64,000 nt of DNA, taken from assembly GCA_965644295.1 (NCBI GenBank), contig CBFFRP010000370.1:62001-126000 (forward strand), read 5' to 3'. This stretch comes from Paraphysomonas bandaiensis. Its lineage: Eukaryota; Chrysophyceae. Each line of letters starts with the position of its first letter. The first letter of the stretch is position 1. The translations under genes and the position numbers were made by a program. This document shows, piece after piece, positions 63,015 through 64,000 of this stretch. Under the pieces are notes generated by a model. That model was not told the DNA's origin. It did not search any database and was given only the letters and a program-made list of their open reading frames with translations.

Positions 63015-64000
63015 GGGGAGTCGCTTCTCTAGAAGACGCATCTATCATTTTTTTAGTAATGACTTTAGTTTTTTATTTTGTTGTGGTATGCTTGTATCAT
63101 TCGTAATTCAATCGCAGTTTTTGCTTCATAGCACTGTCCATATATATATTGAAAGTCTTATTATTTAGCATTGAAAGGGAAGGAGGGCCTCCAGGCCCTG
63201 CGTGGAGAGCGCTGTAGCGCATTGGTGGTCCAGTGGGGTAGAGCACTGTCCATTCATATCTGTGTGGTTGGTACATTTCCTTACTATTTATAGTACGCTT
63301 GAACTTTAATTATTGGTTTAACGACTGCATTTATTGATAACATGGTGCTAGTGATACACCAACAACTCCGATGGCATAAAATATAAGTTTACACACAATG
63401 ATGGGTATCGCTATTTTGAGCAATTAAAAGCTGAATTTTGAGTTTTTTTATTACAATCGTTACTTGAATAATGTTGTTGTCAGAGACAGTATTCTATTTA
63501 TGTAAGATGTTTAGATAACTAAAGTACATTGACTGTACAACATCTGATTATAGTGATTGGTAGTAGTGCGATACAATATATTTAGGAATGACTATGAATG
63601 ATCAGAGATGTTTATTTTATAATATTTTAGTGATTCATTAAAATTATTATTATTATTGAGTGAGCTCAACGTCTTAATGTCAAACACTGATACTCAACAA
63701 TGATATTATTTTATCAACCGTTCCACTTTTATGTAGTTCTTTTCAAAAAAGAATTTTTAATAATGTTCAGATTATTTTCTTTTGGTTGTTAGAATATATA
63801 TAAACCTTAAAAACGGGGGGGGGGGCTAGGGAGCGATATATATCAATACTATTGTTAGATCCGCCGGGATCTATTTTTCGACCTAGTCAATTTAGTGGAA
63901 TTTTCTAGTCACACCAAAATTGGTGTAAAAATAGTATGACTAGGAAATTCAACGACTAGGTTGAATAATATATCTCGATAGCGCCCCATCAATAATATTG
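63015..64000. other. 3' flank with element tail, tRNA-like fragment and GACTAGG repeats
   Basis: No gene seen. ATTGAAAGTCTTATTATTTA (63148-63167) is a minus-strand element tail. Next to it, TGGTCCAGTGGGGTAGAGCA (about 63226-63245) resembles a tRNA D-arm/A box but no acceptor stem pairs with it. A G11 run lies near 63826, followed by a GGCTAGGGA end like that of the 2151 MITE. From 63880 GACTAGG-type words recur. Confidence 0.45.

Noticed and set aside
63200-63275. Possible tRNA gene
   Set aside because: A D-arm-like segment is present but no acceptor stem, anticodon arm or T-arm pairs at proper spacing.

Overview
This window is nuclear DNA of a eukaryote with short introns. Most assembled introns are 44-85 bp with GT..AG ends. 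The genes are moderately AT-rich and the DNA between them is crowded with microsatellites and transposon debris. The organism is probably a free-living or parasitic protist. A stramenopile-like source is a tentative guess, based on the Pro-Ser-Ser stalk repeats of the Frizzled-like receptor, the Crinkler-type nuclease/kinase protein and the short introns. No lineage-defining gene was found. No rRNA or intact tRNA was recognised.

Layout. 1-6.2 kb: a partial coiled-coil gene (-), a YIPF6-type Golgi membrane protein (+), an unrecognised multi-pass membrane protein (-) beside a 1.07 kb (ATAC)n tract, and a universal-stress-protein gene (+). 6.4-8.5 kb: LINE-like debris. 8.5-10.2 kb: a Crinkler-type nuclease/kinase (-). 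11.1-12.9 kb: a secreted-protein gene whose 3' end runs into a dispersed repeat. 13.4-14.7 kb: a GPN2 GTPase. 15-18.1 kb: transposon-like DNA with a 75-bp perfect inverted repeat. 18.4-19.7 kb: an AGC-type pseudokinase. 20.8-21.7 kb: a ubiquitin interrupted by an inserted domain, followed by a second ubiquitin 3' fragment. 21.9-23.6 kb: non-LTR debris. 25-27.6 kb: a Frizzled-like seven-helix receptor (-), divergent from an ankyrin-repeat gene (+). 29.9-30.5 kb: Spt4 (-), divergent from a giant coiled-coil gene (31.1-38.3 kb). 32.9-48.1 kb: a tandem duplication of most of that coiled-coil gene and its 3' neighbour. 49.6-50.5 kb: ribosomal protein uL2/RPL8. 50.9-56.1 kb: an intact Copia retrotransposon with identical LTRs. 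56.3-58.1 kb: a copine/U-box gene (-). 58.8-59.1 kb: a foldback MITE. 61.2-63.0 kb: a membrane-anchored cupredoxin (multicopper-oxidase-like) protein. The rest is repeat-rich.

The genes do not form a pathway. They are independent eukaryotic loci, several in divergent pairs with short shared promoter regions (368/833, 27575/28265, 30454/31107). The most unusual items are the ubiquitin fold split by an inserted WHxH-type domain, the tandem coiled-coil duplication with an in-frame chimeric 5' end, the doubly degenerate pseudokinase, and the Copia element whose start codon overlaps its LTR end. All exon structures were assembled by eye from splice signals and reading-frame continuity, without transcript evidence.
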